A stretch of 64,000 bases of DNA from positions 1 to 64,000 of the forward strand of contig JBBQKU010000019.1 in assembly GCA_038327195.1 (NCBI GenBank), written 5' to 3'. The notes below the pieces were generated by a model that saw only the letters and a program-made list of their open reading frames with translations, had not been told where the DNA came from and ran no database searches. The first letter of the stretch is position 1; each line of letters begins with the position of its first letter. The position numbers and the translations under genes were made by a program. The DNA is from UBA4416 sp038327195 (lineage in GTDB: Bacteria; Bacteroidota; Bacteroidia; B-17B0; Aurantibacillaceae). Positions 52,096 to 61,368 of the stretch are shown piece after piece.

Positions 52096-54336
52096 TTAGA
52101 TAGTGATTTTAAAATTGATAGATACATTTCTTCCAATATTATAAATTCCATAATATTTAAAGCGCGACAAATGGTCATAGTATGTTCTATTTAAAAGATT
52201 ATTGGCTGAAACGCTTATTTGAATAAGATTTTTAGGATTTTTAATTGTAACTGATGCTGAGGCATTTATTAAATAATAATCAGGTGTTGATGTTTCAAAA
52301 TCACCTGGTCTGTTTTGTTCAAATACATAAGTTGCCCCTGGTTTAAAAGAAAACTCACTTATTTTTTTTGAATTTTTGAAACTTATTTTTAAGTCTGAAT
52401 TTATCTTTGGTGCGGCAATAAAAGGCAAATAATTTCCATTGTCTAATCTCCCATCAATATAGGAATAGCTAGTAATCCAATTTAAATAGTTAATTTTATT
52501 TGGATGAATATCTGTTGTAAATTCAGCACCTTTGATTGTTGCATTTTGTTGCATGTAATTGAAAATTTGAAACCCAATATATTCCTTGTCAGATGGCGCT
52601 AAATAAATATAATTTAGGAATCGATTGTAATAGGCAGAGGCAGAAAGGTTTAACCAAGAAGTTTTAAAGGCAAGTGTTAAATCAGTACACATATTTTGTT
52701 CAATGTTTAAATCAATATTTCCTATTTCAAAACGGTAGGTTCCTTCATGCAAGCCATTAGATGATAATTCTGCTAAATTTCCTGAACGATAACCCGTTGA
52801 GAAATTTGTCTTTACATTAAAATATTTTGTATCAAACCAGCTCAGCCCCAACGAACCGTTTACCGCATTGTAGTTTTTTGTAAATGGAGTTATTTTATAA
52901 CCAGGTCCTGTTGGGTCTGTATTAATAGTTCCTGTTGTATACGTTTGAATAGAGCGAAAGTCGTAACGTAATCCACCTTCTAATACCAAATGTTTTAAGG
53001 TAGTTTTTATATAAGTAAATGCTGAGCTTTCCATCACGGTTGCATCAGGTATTATGGTCCGTGCACCAAGGTTAGTATTGGTTTGATAAAAATCCTGAGT
53101 ACCTATATTAAATTCAATCTTTTCTTTAAATAATTTAGTCCATACAATATTTGTTATGGCTGAATTTAAAACCATATTTAAACTTATTTTATTTCCACCT
53201 TCTTGTTCCTGTCGGTTATTATTTTGAAAACCTATATTAACTTTTAGTTTTGAATTTTTTAGAAAAAAACTATTTTGAGAACTGAAAATATTTAAATTAA
53301 CTGTGTGATGTGGTCTGTCAAATTTCCTGCTAAATCTATCATCTGGTGTATCACGAAGCTGCACTGTGTCCATCAAAAAGCCGAAATTACTTTTTGTGAA
53401 CATATAATTATTTTGAGAAACCCAACGTTTTATAGTAAAGCCAAAACCTGCTTTAGCATAGTAGCCTCCAAAGCGAGAGTTTAAAACCCGCTTATTATTT
53501 CCGTCAGAATAGTCGGCATGACTGTCTTCTCCAAATCGAACTCTCCAATTTATTTTGCGCGTTGCTCCCTTAACCCCAACATCTGTTCCATTTCCTAGCG
53601 TGTTAGAAAAAAAGCGTGTTGACACATCGGCTTTAATAGTATTTATTGGTGCCGACTTTTCTTCAATAATATTTATAACACCACCCATTGCTTCTGAGCC
53701 ATAAAGTAGTGATGCTGCACCTTTGATAATTTCTACACGGTCAATCCCTACATCTGATAATCCAAGACCGTGTTCGTCTTGCCATTGCTGATTATCAAAA
53801 CGTAATCCATATAATACAGTTTGAATCCTATTTCCATATAAACCTCTAATAACAGGCTTCGAAATCCCTGAACCTGTTGTTAATTGACTAATTCCTGGTA
53901 TTTTGGCAATACCATCACTTAAGTTTAAAGCACCATTAGTCCGCATTTCAATTACGTCAATTTGTGAAATTGTATTTGCTGTTTTATTATGATCAGCATC
54001 GTTGGTTCCATAAACAACTACTTCTGAATATTTCACAAAACTCTGAGAAAGTGAAATGTTTTTTTCTATTATAGTATCATTTAAATTGATTGAATAAACT
54101 AGTGTTTTATAGCCTAATAATTTATACTGAACAGTAAACTTGCCTTTTGGTAAATTAGTAATTTGATAAAATCCTTGGTTGTTACTTTGTGTTACAAGAT
54201 TTAATTCTGAAACAAAGACTGTTACGTTGGCAATTTTTACATCACTGCTGTCTTGAATAATATAACCATGTAAAGTCACTTGAGAATAAGTCTCAAATGA
54301 TATTAGCAATAGTATATATGAAAATATTTTTTTCAT
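52096..54336 (-). CDS. TonB-dependent receptor
   Basis: A 746-residue outer-membrane receptor: signal peptide ending TYSQ, regulatory-like beta domain (about 20-105), plug (about 115-225: GISQLTTGSGISKPVIRGLYGNR, quoted in part ISKPVIRGLYGNR, and VEIIKGAASLLYGSEAMGG), beta-barrel to the end. The plug pattern resembles siderophore/metal receptors. It leads a probable five-gene run with one lipoprotein and three mini-lipoproteins. Two palindromes lie in its upstream region. Confidence 0.9.
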   Translation of the reverse strand: MKKIFSYILLLISFETYSQVTLHGYIIQDSSDVKIANVTVFVSELNLVTQSNNQGFYQITNLPKGKFTVQYKLLGYKTLVYSINLNDTIIEKNISLSQSFVKYSEVVVYGTNDADHNKTANTISQIDVIEMRTNGALNLSDGIAKIPGISQLTTGSGISKPVIRGLYGNRIQTVLYGLRFDNQQWQDEHGLGLSDVGIDRVEIIKGAASLLYGSEAMGGVINIIEEKSAPINTIKADVSTRFFSNTLGNGTDVGVKGATRKINWRVRFGEDSHADYSDGNNKRVLNSRFGGYYAKAGFGFTIKRWVSQNNYMFTKSNFGFLMDTVQLRDTPDDRFSRKFDRPHHTVNLNIFSSQNSFFLKNSKLKVNIGFQNNNRQEQEGGNKISLNMVLNSAITNIVWTKLFKEKIEFNIGTQDFYQTNTNLGARTIIPDATVMESSAFTYIKTTLKHLVLEGGLRYDFRSIQTYTTGTINTDPTGPGYKITPFTKNYNAVNGSLGLSWFDTKYFNVKTNFSTGYRSGNLAELSSNGLHEGTYRFEIGNIDLNIEQNMCTDLTLAFKTSWLNLSASAYYNRFLNYIYLAPSDKEYIGFQIFNYMQQNATIKGAEFTTDIHPNKINYLNWITSYSYIDGRLDNGNYLPFIAAPKINSDLKISFKNSKKISEFSFKPGATYVFEQNRPGDFETSTPDYYLINASASVTIKNPKNLIQISVSANNLLNRTYYDHLSRFKYYGIYNIGRNVSINFKITI

Positions 54337-54414
54337 TTAAATAGTTAATTCAATTATACATACTTATAAAGTCTGCATAACTATAGTACATTGTTTTGAA
54401 TACATGAAATTGCT

Positions 54415-54431
54415 ATCTCTTGAAAAGAGAT
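54415..54431. promoter_or_regulatory. Palindrome A upstream of a TonB-dependent receptor
   Basis: ATCTCTT-gaa-AAGAGAT, 79 nt upstream of the receptor start. It shares the sequence AAAAGAGAT(A) with palindrome B. Confidence 0.5.
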
Positions 54432-54469
54432 AAAGAATAATTGATTATTTAATACAACACAAAAACTAA

Positions 54470-54481
54470 CTCTTAAAAGAG
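54470..54481. promoter_or_regulatory. Palindrome B near the end of the PPPN-family gene
   Basis: CTCTTAAAAGAG, perfect 12-nt palindrome, 55 nt from palindrome A. It may be a second operator, or a weak terminator of the minus-strand gene ending at 54518. Confidence 0.45.
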
Positions 54482-54517
54482 ATAGTTATAGTATTGATTA
54501 AAACGTCGACTAAATTT

Positions 54518-55054
54518 TTAGGAAAAATTATTTGGTGGTGGTGTTTCTTGAGACATGAAAACATCCGATAAACTTACTATATAAGTCGTGAAATACTTAT
54601 TTGTAATCTTTGATGCGGAAATATTGAATTCATAGCTTGGGCTTTGAATAAATTTAAGAGATAAAAAGTTTTTTACAATGTTTGATTTTGATGAGTTTGA
54701 ATTAGTTTCATTAGAATTTACAACTTTAGAATAGTTTTCCATTAAAGCTTTTTCTTTCGTGTCATTAATAACAAATAAGGAAACTGTTTTACCAGAATTT
54801 TTTATTGAAATAACATCGTACAAAATTCCGTTAACCATAATTTCTTTATTTTCATCTAGCCATTCCATATTCTTGGAATCTGAAAATAATTGAAAAGGTG
54901 AAATACTAATTTGTTCAAGTTGACTTAAGTTTTGCGCCACATAAGCCCTAAAGTTTGCTTTTTGTGAGTTTTGAAATAATTTAAATACCTGAAAGTGACA
55001 GGTAATAAAAACCGTCATTATTAGACTAACAGATATAAATAATGCTTTTTTCAA
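54518..55054 (-). CDS. PPPN-family small membrane protein, copy 1
   Basis: A 178-residue protein: N-terminal membrane helix (about 5-25), then a periplasmic part with the family core MEWLDENKEIMVNGILYDVISI (in part: NKEIMVNGILYDVISI) and a C-terminus ending ETPPPNNFS. It begins with TTG followed by two AAA codons, like its GTG-starting paralogues. Two similar genes lie at 55137 and 58342. Such proteins occur beside TonB-dependent receptors in Bacteroidota, but I know no function. Confidence 0.75.
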   Translation of the reverse strand: MKKALFISVSLIMTVFITCHFQVFKLFQNSQKANFRAYVAQNLSQLEQISISPFQLFSDSKNMEWLDENKEIMVNGILYDVISIKNSGKTVSLFVINDTKEKALMENYSKVVNSNETNSNSSKSNIVKNFLSLKFIQSPSYEFNISASKITNKYFTTYIVSLSDVFMSQETPPPNNFS

Positions 55055-55067
55055 AATTTTAGTTCTA

Positions 55068-55075
55068 CAAATTTA
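55068..55075 (-). promoter_or_regulatory. -7 element of PPPN copy 1
   Basis: TAAATTTG on the minus strand, 13 nt before the TTG start codon, so the expected leader is only about 7 nt. Confidence 0.65.
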
Positions 55076-55124
55076 ATAAAATAACATTACAACCTGTTTT
55101 TTTTTAATTTAAATTTATGTTAAT

Positions 55125-55132
55125 TACATTTG
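55125..55132 (+). promoter_or_regulatory. -7 element of PPPN copy 2
   Basis: TACATTTG, only 4 nt before the GTG start codon. Transcription should start at or next to the start codon. No exact TTG at the -33 position. Confidence 0.65.
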
Positions 55133-55136
55133 TTTT

Positions 55137-55673
55137 GTGAAAAAAAAGCCCTTCATATTTATAATTATATTTTTTCTAGTAATTTCAGTTTGTAATTATG
55201 GATTGTTTAATCTGTTTTTGAATAATTATAAAATCGATTTCAGAGTACATATAGAGGATAAAACTGAAAAGATTACAGATAAAATCCAACTTAAAACTTC
55301 CCAATTATATATTAATTTTAACAAAATTAAATGGGAAGATAGTAATCAGGAAGTTCGGATTAATGGCGTTTTATATGATATTGCATCAATAAAAACTAAA
55401 GATAGTATTTCGGAATTATTTCTAGTAATAGATGAGGAGGAAGATGAAGTCAAGAAAAAATTTGCTTTAATATATGATGATTCAGTTTCTGAAAAATCAA
55501 ATAGTCCGATTCAAATCATAAAAGGATTTTTAAAATTCAATTATTTGAATCCTTATTGTAATTTTAATTTTTTATTTAAAAAATTAACTGAAAAAACAAA
55601 AGACAATAGCTCATATTGTTCTCTTTCAGCCTATTTGACTGTAGAAACTCCTCCCCCAAATTTTTCAAGTTAG
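55137..55673 (+). CDS. PPPN-family small membrane protein, copy 2
   Basis: A 178-residue protein starting with GTG-AAA-AAA. Membrane helix about 5-27, core IKWEDSNQEVRINGVLYDIASI (in part: NQEVRINGVLYDIASI), C-terminus VETPPPNFSS. Divergent from copy 1 across an 82-nt gap and followed by a TonB-dependent receptor gene that has its own promoter. Leaderless initiation seems likely. Confidence 0.75.
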   Translation: MKKKPFIFIIIFFLVISVCNYGLFNLFLNNYKIDFRVHIEDKTEKITDKIQLKTSQLYINFNKIKWEDSNQEVRINGVLYDIASIKTKDSISELFLVIDEEEDEVKKKFALIYDDSVSEKSNSPIQIIKGFLKFNYLNPYCNFNFLFKKLTEKTKDNSSYCSLSAYLTVETPPPNFSS

Positions 55674-55730
55674 ATCTTTCTTTTTTCTTTAGGCTTCATT
55701 GTTTGATTCAATCATATTTTGATTTATGAA

Positions 55731-55760
55731 TTGACCTAAATTAGAACGAAGATACTTTTG
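55731..55760 (+). promoter_or_regulatory. Promoter of the 55846 TonB-dependent receptor
   Basis: TTG at 55731-55733 and TACTTTTG at 55753-55760 with a 19-nt spacer. The leader is about 80 nt. Confidence 0.75.
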
Positions 55761-55845
55761 AATCATATCATTTTTACTAATGATTATTATCACATCGTTT
55801 TGTAAAAAATCAAATTAATTTATAATCTCAATTAATATTTAAAAA

Positions 55846-58254
55846 ATGAAAATAAATACATTATTTATTGCGCTTAGTTCTTTAACAATTTCAGGCTTTT
55901 CGCAAACAATCACAATAAGAGATAACTCAACTCGAGAACCATTAGAAAGAGCTGTTATCCAAGATAAAAACAATAAACAACTTTTTACAGATGCAAAAGG
56001 TAAAGCTGATGTTTCAGGTCTTGCTAAAGAAGATTCCATTTTAATTTTCTCATTTGGCTATTCTGCTAAAAAAGTATTATTAAAAAATGATGGGTCAAAT
56101 GAAGCGATTGATTTGTATTCAAAATCGGTAAACTTAGATGAAATTGTTTTATCAGCTAATCGAAAATCTGAACACAAAATAGATGTTCCATACGCAATGG
56201 AAATAATTAAACAAAAAGATATCGAATTTACAAACCCTGCAACAAGTGGCGATTTATTATCAAACACAGGACAAGTATTTGTTCAAAAAAGTCAAGCTGG
56301 TGGTGGAAGTCCTAGTTTGAGAGGCTTTGAAGCTAATAAAGTTTTGTTGGTAATTGATGGAGTACGAATGAATAATGCCATTTACCGTGGCGGACATTTA
56401 CAAGATGTTATGACAATCGACCCAAATATGTTAGAGCGTACTGAAGTTATTTTTGGACCATCATCTACTATTTACGGCAGTGATGCATTAGGTGGTGTGA
56501 TGCATTTTTATACCAAAAATGCACAGTTTAGCACAGACGATAAAATGTTAGTAAAAGCTAATGCGATGGTTAGATATGCTTCTGCTGCAAATGAAAAAAC
56601 AGGGCATTTAGATTTTAATTTAGGTTGGAAAAAATTTGCATCCTTAACTAATATTACGTTTTCTGATTTCGGAGATTTAAGAAGTGGTTCAAATAAATTA
56701 ACAGGTTATACTAATACTTGGGATAGAGGATATTATCAAGATAGAATTAATGAAAGAGATACCATGATTAAAAATCCTGATAATAATTTGCAAAAAGGAA
56801 GTGGTTATTCTCAAATGGATATCATGCAGCGCTTTAATATTAAATCAGGAAAATATATTACCCATAATCTAAATTTTCAATATGGAGCTTCAAGTTTTTT
56901 ACCACGTTATGATCGTTTAAATGGAGATTATAAAAGTGGTAAATTTAAGTTTGCCGAAAATGGTTACGGCCCTCAAAAAAGACTATTGGCTGCCTATACT
57001 TTAAACTATGATGGAAAAACATTGATGACAGATAATGTTAAAGTTATTTTAGCATATCAAAAAATTGATCAAGAAAGAATAACGCGTAATTTTCAAAACT
57101 TAAATCGTAAAACGCAATTAGAAAATGTTGCTGTATTATCTGCAAACGTAGATGCTTTTAAATTAATTAAAGAAAAGCACGAAATCCGTTATGGTTTAGA
57201 ATTTACTCATAATGATGTGAAATCAACAGCTCAATTCAAAAACATTATGACGGATGTAGAAACTCCTGCGGATACACGTTATGCTGGTGGTGGAAGTAAA
57301 ATGACAACATTTGCGGCTTATGTTTCGCATGCTTGGGAGTATAGTAAAACCTTAGTAATTACGGATGGAATTCGTTATACAAATACGAGTTTAACAAGTA
57401 CATTTAACGATACAACATTTTTTAAATTTCCTTTCACAACAGCTAATCAAAAAAACCAGGCAGTTACCGGTAATTTAGGCTTAACTTGGAAATTAGAAAA
57501 TGATTACAAGGTTTCGTTATTGGCAAATACAGGATTTCGTGCTCCTAATGTGGATGATATGAGTAAAGTATTTGAAAGTTCTACTTATGTAGTTGTACCA
57601 AACCCAACATTAAAACCCGAATACACTTATAATTTTGAAATGGGAATTAGCAAAGTAATTCAAGGCAAATATAAATTTGATATAAATGGTTTTTATACCA
57701 ATTTAACCAATGCCTTAGTAGTTGCTGATTTTAAATTAAACGGAAGCGATTCAGCTAAATACAATGGAACAACTACTAAAGTTAAAGCTACACAAAATGT
57801 TGATAATGCTTATATTTATGGTATCTCAGGTGGTGTTCAATTTGATTTTAATGATCATGTTTCATTTAAAAGTGTTTTAAATTATACTTATGGTCGTTAT
57901 GTAGATGCTAAATTAGATACTGTAATTCCATTAGATCATATTGCACCGATGTTTGGACAAACGTCTATTTCTTATAAAGCTAAAGGATTTGATGGTGAAT
58001 TTTTTGTAAAATATAATGGTAAAAAATCCTTAGCAGATTATAGTCCAAGTGGTGAAGATAATTTACAATATGCTACAGTAAATGGAATGCCAGCTTGGTT
58101 TACTTTAAATATTCGTTTAGGCGTTAATCTTACTAAAAACTTACGTTTAAATGCAGCTTGTGAAAATCTTACTGATAATCGTTACCGTGCTTTTGCTAGT
58201 GGAATCAATGCTCCAGGCAGGAATTTTATTTTGAGTTTACGTTATAAAATGTAA
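55846..58254 (+). CDS. TonB-dependent receptor, haem/transferrin-receptor-like
   Basis: An 802-residue outer-membrane receptor: signal peptide ending GFSQ, short regulatory-like beta domain (about 20-90), plug (about 105-225: GGGSPSLRGFEANKVLLVIDG, in part SLRGFEANKVLLVIDGVRMNN; RGGHLQDVMTIDPNMLERTE), beta-barrel ending SLRYKM. The SLRGFEANKVLLVIDGVRMN pattern is typical of receptors for haem or iron-binding proteins, but the ligand cannot be set from sequence. Flanked on both sides by PPPN-family genes. Confidence 0.9.
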   Translation: MKINTLFIALSSLTISGFSQTITIRDNSTREPLERAVIQDKNNKQLFTDAKGKADVSGLAKEDSILIFSFGYSAKKVLLKNDGSNEAIDLYSKSVNLDEIVLSANRKSEHKIDVPYAMEIIKQKDIEFTNPATSGDLLSNTGQVFVQKSQAGGGSPSLRGFEANKVLLVIDGVRMNNAIYRGGHLQDVMTIDPNMLERTEVIFGPSSTIYGSDALGGVMHFYTKNAQFSTDDKMLVKANAMVRYASAANEKTGHLDFNLGWKKFASLTNITFSDFGDLRSGSNKLTGYTNTWDRGYYQDRINERDTMIKNPDNNLQKGSGYSQMDIMQRFNIKSGKYITHNLNFQYGASSFLPRYDRLNGDYKSGKFKFAENGYGPQKRLLAAYTLNYDGKTLMTDNVKVILAYQKIDQERITRNFQNLNRKTQLENVAVLSANVDAFKLIKEKHEIRYGLEFTHNDVKSTAQFKNIMTDVETPADTRYAGGGSKMTTFAAYVSHAWEYSKTLVITDGIRYTNTSLTSTFNDTTFFKFPFTTANQKNQAVTGNLGLTWKLENDYKVSLLANTGFRAPNVDDMSKVFESSTYVVVPNPTLKPEYTYNFEMGISKVIQGKYKFDINGFYTNLTNALVVADFKLNGSDSAKYNGTTTKVKATQNVDNAYIYGISGGVQFDFNDHVSFKSVLNYTYGRYVDAKLDTVIPLDHIAPMFGQTSISYKAKGFDGEFFVKYNGKKSLADYSPSGEDNLQYATVNGMPAWFTLNIRLGVNLTKNLRLNAACENLTDNRYRAFASGINAPGRNFILSLRYKM

Positions 58255-58271
58255 ATTAAATTGATTGATTT

Positions 58272-58320
58272 AAACAAGTAAAAATGCATTATTTTACATT
58301 TTTACTTGTTTATTTTTTTT
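58272..58320 (+). terminator. Terminator of the receptor gene overlapping the next promoter
   Basis: Perfect 15-bp stem (58272-58286 with 58297-58311) and a T run. Its 3' arm contains the TTG at 58306-58308 that serves as -33 box of the next gene. Confidence 0.88.
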
Positions 58321-58336
58321 TCTATTACTATATTTG
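58306..58336 (+). promoter_or_regulatory. Promoter of PPPN copy 3
   Basis: TTG at 58306-58308 and TATATTTG at 58329-58336 with a 20-nt spacer. The GTG start follows 5 nt later, so the transcript should be leaderless. Confidence 0.75.
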
Positions 58337-58341
58337 TTAAA

Positions 58342-58884
58342 GTGAAAAAATTAGGCTTTATATTTATATCTGTATTTACTATTGTTTTATCTATAGGTAA
58401 TTTTGGAATATTTAGTTTATTTTTAAATCAATATAAATCGGAAGTTCAGGCTAATATTATTAATAAAACAAGTGTAGTTACTGATGTTATTTACATTAAT
58501 CCGTATCAGTTTTATTCAGATTCAAAAAATATAACTTGGGAAGACAACAATAAAGAAATAGTATATAATGGAGAATTGTATGATATTATTTCAATAGAAA
58601 GTGAAAATGGTAAAGTTAAAATAAATGCTATTTCTGATAAAAAAGAAACAGAATATAAAATGGCTTATGCACAAAAAGAAGATTTGAATAATCAAACATC
58701 AAATTCTCCCATAAAATTATTAAAACATTTTTTTGCTTTAAAGTGTGTTTGTGCAAATAAAATGGATATTTTAAATTTGGAAAGTAAAATTAATTTAGTT
58801 TCTGAGTATACTGATTCCCGTTGTTTTATTTTAAACAATGGATATAAATCTTTGGAAGTTCCTCCTCCAAACAGTTTCATTTAA
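58342..58884 (+). CDS. PPPN-family small membrane protein, copy 3
   Basis: 180 residues from the GTG at 58342 (GTG-AAA-AAA, as in copy 2). Membrane helix about 5-25, core ITWEDNNKEIVYNGELYDIISI (in part: NKEIVYNGELYDIISI), end VPPPNSFI. A TTG further upstream would lie inside the promoter and is rejected. Downstream of the haem-type receptor but transcribed from its own promoter. Confidence 0.75.
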   Translation: MKKLGFIFISVFTIVLSIGNFGIFSLFLNQYKSEVQANIINKTSVVTDVIYINPYQFYSDSKNITWEDNNKEIVYNGELYDIISIESENGKVKINAISDKKETEYKMAYAQKEDLNNQTSNSPIKLLKHFFALKCVCANKMDILNLESKINLVSEYTDSRCFILNNGYKSLEVPPPNSFI

Positions 58885-59196
58885 TCTATTTTTAAAAAAA
58901 TACAACTTTTAAAGAAGCGAATTAGCTTCTAATAAAAGGGTTTTAATTTTTTTAAATACTTAGTTTTTATACTATGCTTTAATTGCATGTATATTTTTTT
59001 GAAAATATTTAAAACATTCCCGTATTAATTATTACAAAAAATAAGAGGCTAAAGATTAAATGTAAAAGTAAATGGCGATTTATTTTTTTATTTCAAAATG
59101 TTCTAAGCTTTAAAATAAATTTTAATTGTTTAGCCTCTTTATTTTTTAATTTTTGAAAAATTACGTATAATAAATATAATAAATAATACACTTTCT
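58885..59196. other. Intergenic region with a long inverted repeat
   Basis: 312 nt. It contains a short hairpin AGAAGC-gaatta-GCTTCT type at 58913-58930 (weak terminator of PPPN copy 3) and a long inverted repeat at 59036-59147. No open frame was seen. Confidence 0.6.
59036..59147. repeat. Long inverted repeat, possible structured RNA
   Basis: Outer arms 59036-59053 and 59129-59147 (core GAGGCTAAA / TTTAGCCTC, one bulged base). An inner continuation ATTAAA / TTTAAT encloses about 60 nt. The right arm runs into a T-rich tract. It could be an sRNA with its terminator, a terminator with a large loop, or a MITE-like remnant. Confidence 0.5.
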
Positions 59197-61350
59197 ATGA
59201 AAAAAAATCTAATCAGTTGTTTAACATTTTCAATATTTGTTATTAATAGTGTTTCCGCTCAAACAATTAATCCTTGCGGGACATATGAAGCCATCGACTG
59301 GGCTAAAAAAAACATAAAGGGTTATCAAGAAAAAAGCGAGGCTAAACAATTAGCAATCGAGCAAGAGTACCAATCTTATTTATCCAAATTAACTAACCAA
59401 AAATCTAAAATTGCGGCAGTTACTTTTACAATACCTGTAGTGTTTCATATATTACATACAAATGGTCCTGAAAATATTTCGGATGCTGTTTGTATTGCTG
59501 CTTTGGCTCAGGTAAATAAAGATTACGCAAGATTGGGTTCAGATACTGCAAGTATAAATCCAACTTTTAAGAATTTATACATTGATGCTCAAATGGTTTT
59601 TCAATTGGCAAAAATTGATCCTTATGGAAACTGCACCAATGGAATCGTTCATCATTATGATACAGATACTGAATGGGCGCAATCTAATTATTTTGGATAT
59701 AAATATTCTAATGATATTGAAGGAAGATGGCGTCCTAGCAGATACTTAAATATTTATATTGTAAAAAATATTATCGGCTCATCTGCAGGTATAATTGTTG
59801 GCTATACTTATAAACCAGGTTCTGCACCAGGAACAAATTGTGATGCTATTGTTTATCGATATGATTTTTTAGGAGGATTAAGTGCTCGTTCATTAAGTCA
59901 TGAAATTGGTCATTGGTTTGGATTAGGTCACACATTTGGTGATTCAAATAATGCAGGTATTAGCTGCGGAAATGATGATATTGCAGATACTCCAAAAACT
60001 TCAGGTTTTTTTAGTACGTGCCCTTCTATTACTTCATTAAGTGATTCATGTGATTTAGGAAAAAAACCAAATGTTGAAAATATTATGGATTATTCATCTT
60101 GTCCAAAAATGTTTACTCAAGGACAAACAATCAAAATGAGGGGCACAGCGGCTTCATCGTCTGCAAACAGAGATAGTTTATCGAGTTTGTTAAATTTAAA
60201 CAGAGTAGGAATTATTAATAACACCGTTACAGCTTGCTCTCCAATTGCTGATTTTTATGCAAATAAAACTAAAAGTTGTAATAATCAATCAGTTATTTAC
60301 AATAGCACGTCATTTAATGGCACTGTTTCATCGTACAGTTGGGTTTTTGAAGGAGGAATACCAGCAACTTCTTCAAGTCCAAATCCAACGGTATTATATT
60401 CAACACCAGGAATTTATTCTACATCACTTACGGTAATAGGTCCTTTAGGCTCAAACACAAAAATTAGAAATTCTTTTGTAAATAATAATTGGAATTCTGG
60501 TCCAATCTCATTCCCAGTAACACAATCATTTGAAGCTGGATTTTTAGATAATGGTTGGAATATTCAAAATTTGGATTATGCTTCTCCTACTTGGAAATCT
60601 GCAAGTGTAGGCTCTCAATCAACGTCAAAATCATTTTTTTTACAAAACGCTGATGATAATTACCATCCAAATGATATTGATATTTTAGAATCACCACAAT
60701 ATAATTTTCATAATACTACAAATATTTCAGTATCTTTTGATTATGCTTTTGCATTAAAATCAGTAAATACAGCTTCATTAAATCCAACTTTTAAATTTCA
60801 ATATTCAACAGATTGTGGCGGAACATGGATAGATATGACGGGTACTCCTTCAGCAGTTAATATGGCAACTGCAAGCGGAGGAGTTATTCCAATGACAGCT
60901 CCCTTTATTCCTTGGGCTGCAAAATGGGTTACAAAAACTTATAATCCATCGGTTTTAACTGCATTAAATAATAAGTCGGATGTTAAATTTAGATTTTGGT
61001 ATCAAAATGATCCTACCTATGGTCAAACTCAAAACTTTTATATCGATCAATTTAATATTTCGGGAACTGTTGGCTTAAATGAATTAGAATCTCAAATTAA
61101 TTTTTCAGTATATCCTAATCCAACTACTTCAATTGCAAATATTGAATTTACCTCAACTTTTGATGCAAAGGCAATTATAAGTTTATATGATATAATGGGT
61201 AGGGTTTCAGAAGTTTATAGTTTTCAGGCAATTTCTGGTGTTAAAACAGCGTATGAAATTAACAAAAAGCAAGATTTAGCTTCAGGTATTTATTTTGTTT
61301 CACTGAGTTTAAATGGTCAAAGAGTAATTAAAAAAATAATTATTGAGTAG
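59197..61350 (+). CDS. T9SS-exported M43 (cytophagalysin-type) metalloprotease
   Basis: A 717-residue secreted protein: signal peptide ending VSAQ, pro-region (about 25-75), peptidase domain with zinc motif HEIGHWFGLGH (His235, Glu236, His239, His245), and the Met-turn-like VENIMDYSSCPKMFTQGQ (in part ENIMDYSSC). Then a PKD domain (about 345-425), a jelly-roll-like domain (about 430-635) and a type A T9SS sorting domain (last about 75 residues: FSVYPNPTTSIANIEF). An extracellular protease for protein degradation. Confidence 0.92.
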   Translation: MKKNLISCLTFSIFVINSVSAQTINPCGTYEAIDWAKKNIKGYQEKSEAKQLAIEQEYQSYLSKLTNQKSKIAAVTFTIPVVFHILHTNGPENISDAVCIAALAQVNKDYARLGSDTASINPTFKNLYIDAQMVFQLAKIDPYGNCTNGIVHHYDTDTEWAQSNYFGYKYSNDIEGRWRPSRYLNIYIVKNIIGSSAGIIVGYTYKPGSAPGTNCDAIVYRYDFLGGLSARSLSHEIGHWFGLGHTFGDSNNAGISCGNDDIADTPKTSGFFSTCPSITSLSDSCDLGKKPNVENIMDYSSCPKMFTQGQTIKMRGTAASSSANRDSLSSLLNLNRVGIINNTVTACSPIADFYANKTKSCNNQSVIYNSTSFNGTVSSYSWVFEGGIPATSSSPNPTVLYSTPGIYSTSLTVIGPLGSNTKIRNSFVNNNWNSGPISFPVTQSFEAGFLDNGWNIQNLDYASPTWKSASVGSQSTSKSFFLQNADDNYHPNDIDILESPQYNFHNTTNISVSFDYAFALKSVNTASLNPTFKFQYSTDCGGTWIDMTGTPSAVNMATASGGVIPMTAPFIPWAAKWVTKTYNPSVLTALNNKSDVKFRFWYQNDPTYGQTQNFYIDQFNISGTVGLNELESQINFSVYPNPTTSIANIEFTSTFDAKAIISLYDIMGRVSEVYSFQAISGVKTAYEINKKQDLASGIYFVSLSLNGQRVIKKIIIE

Positions 61351-61368
61351 TTGTTTGTTTGTTTGCTG

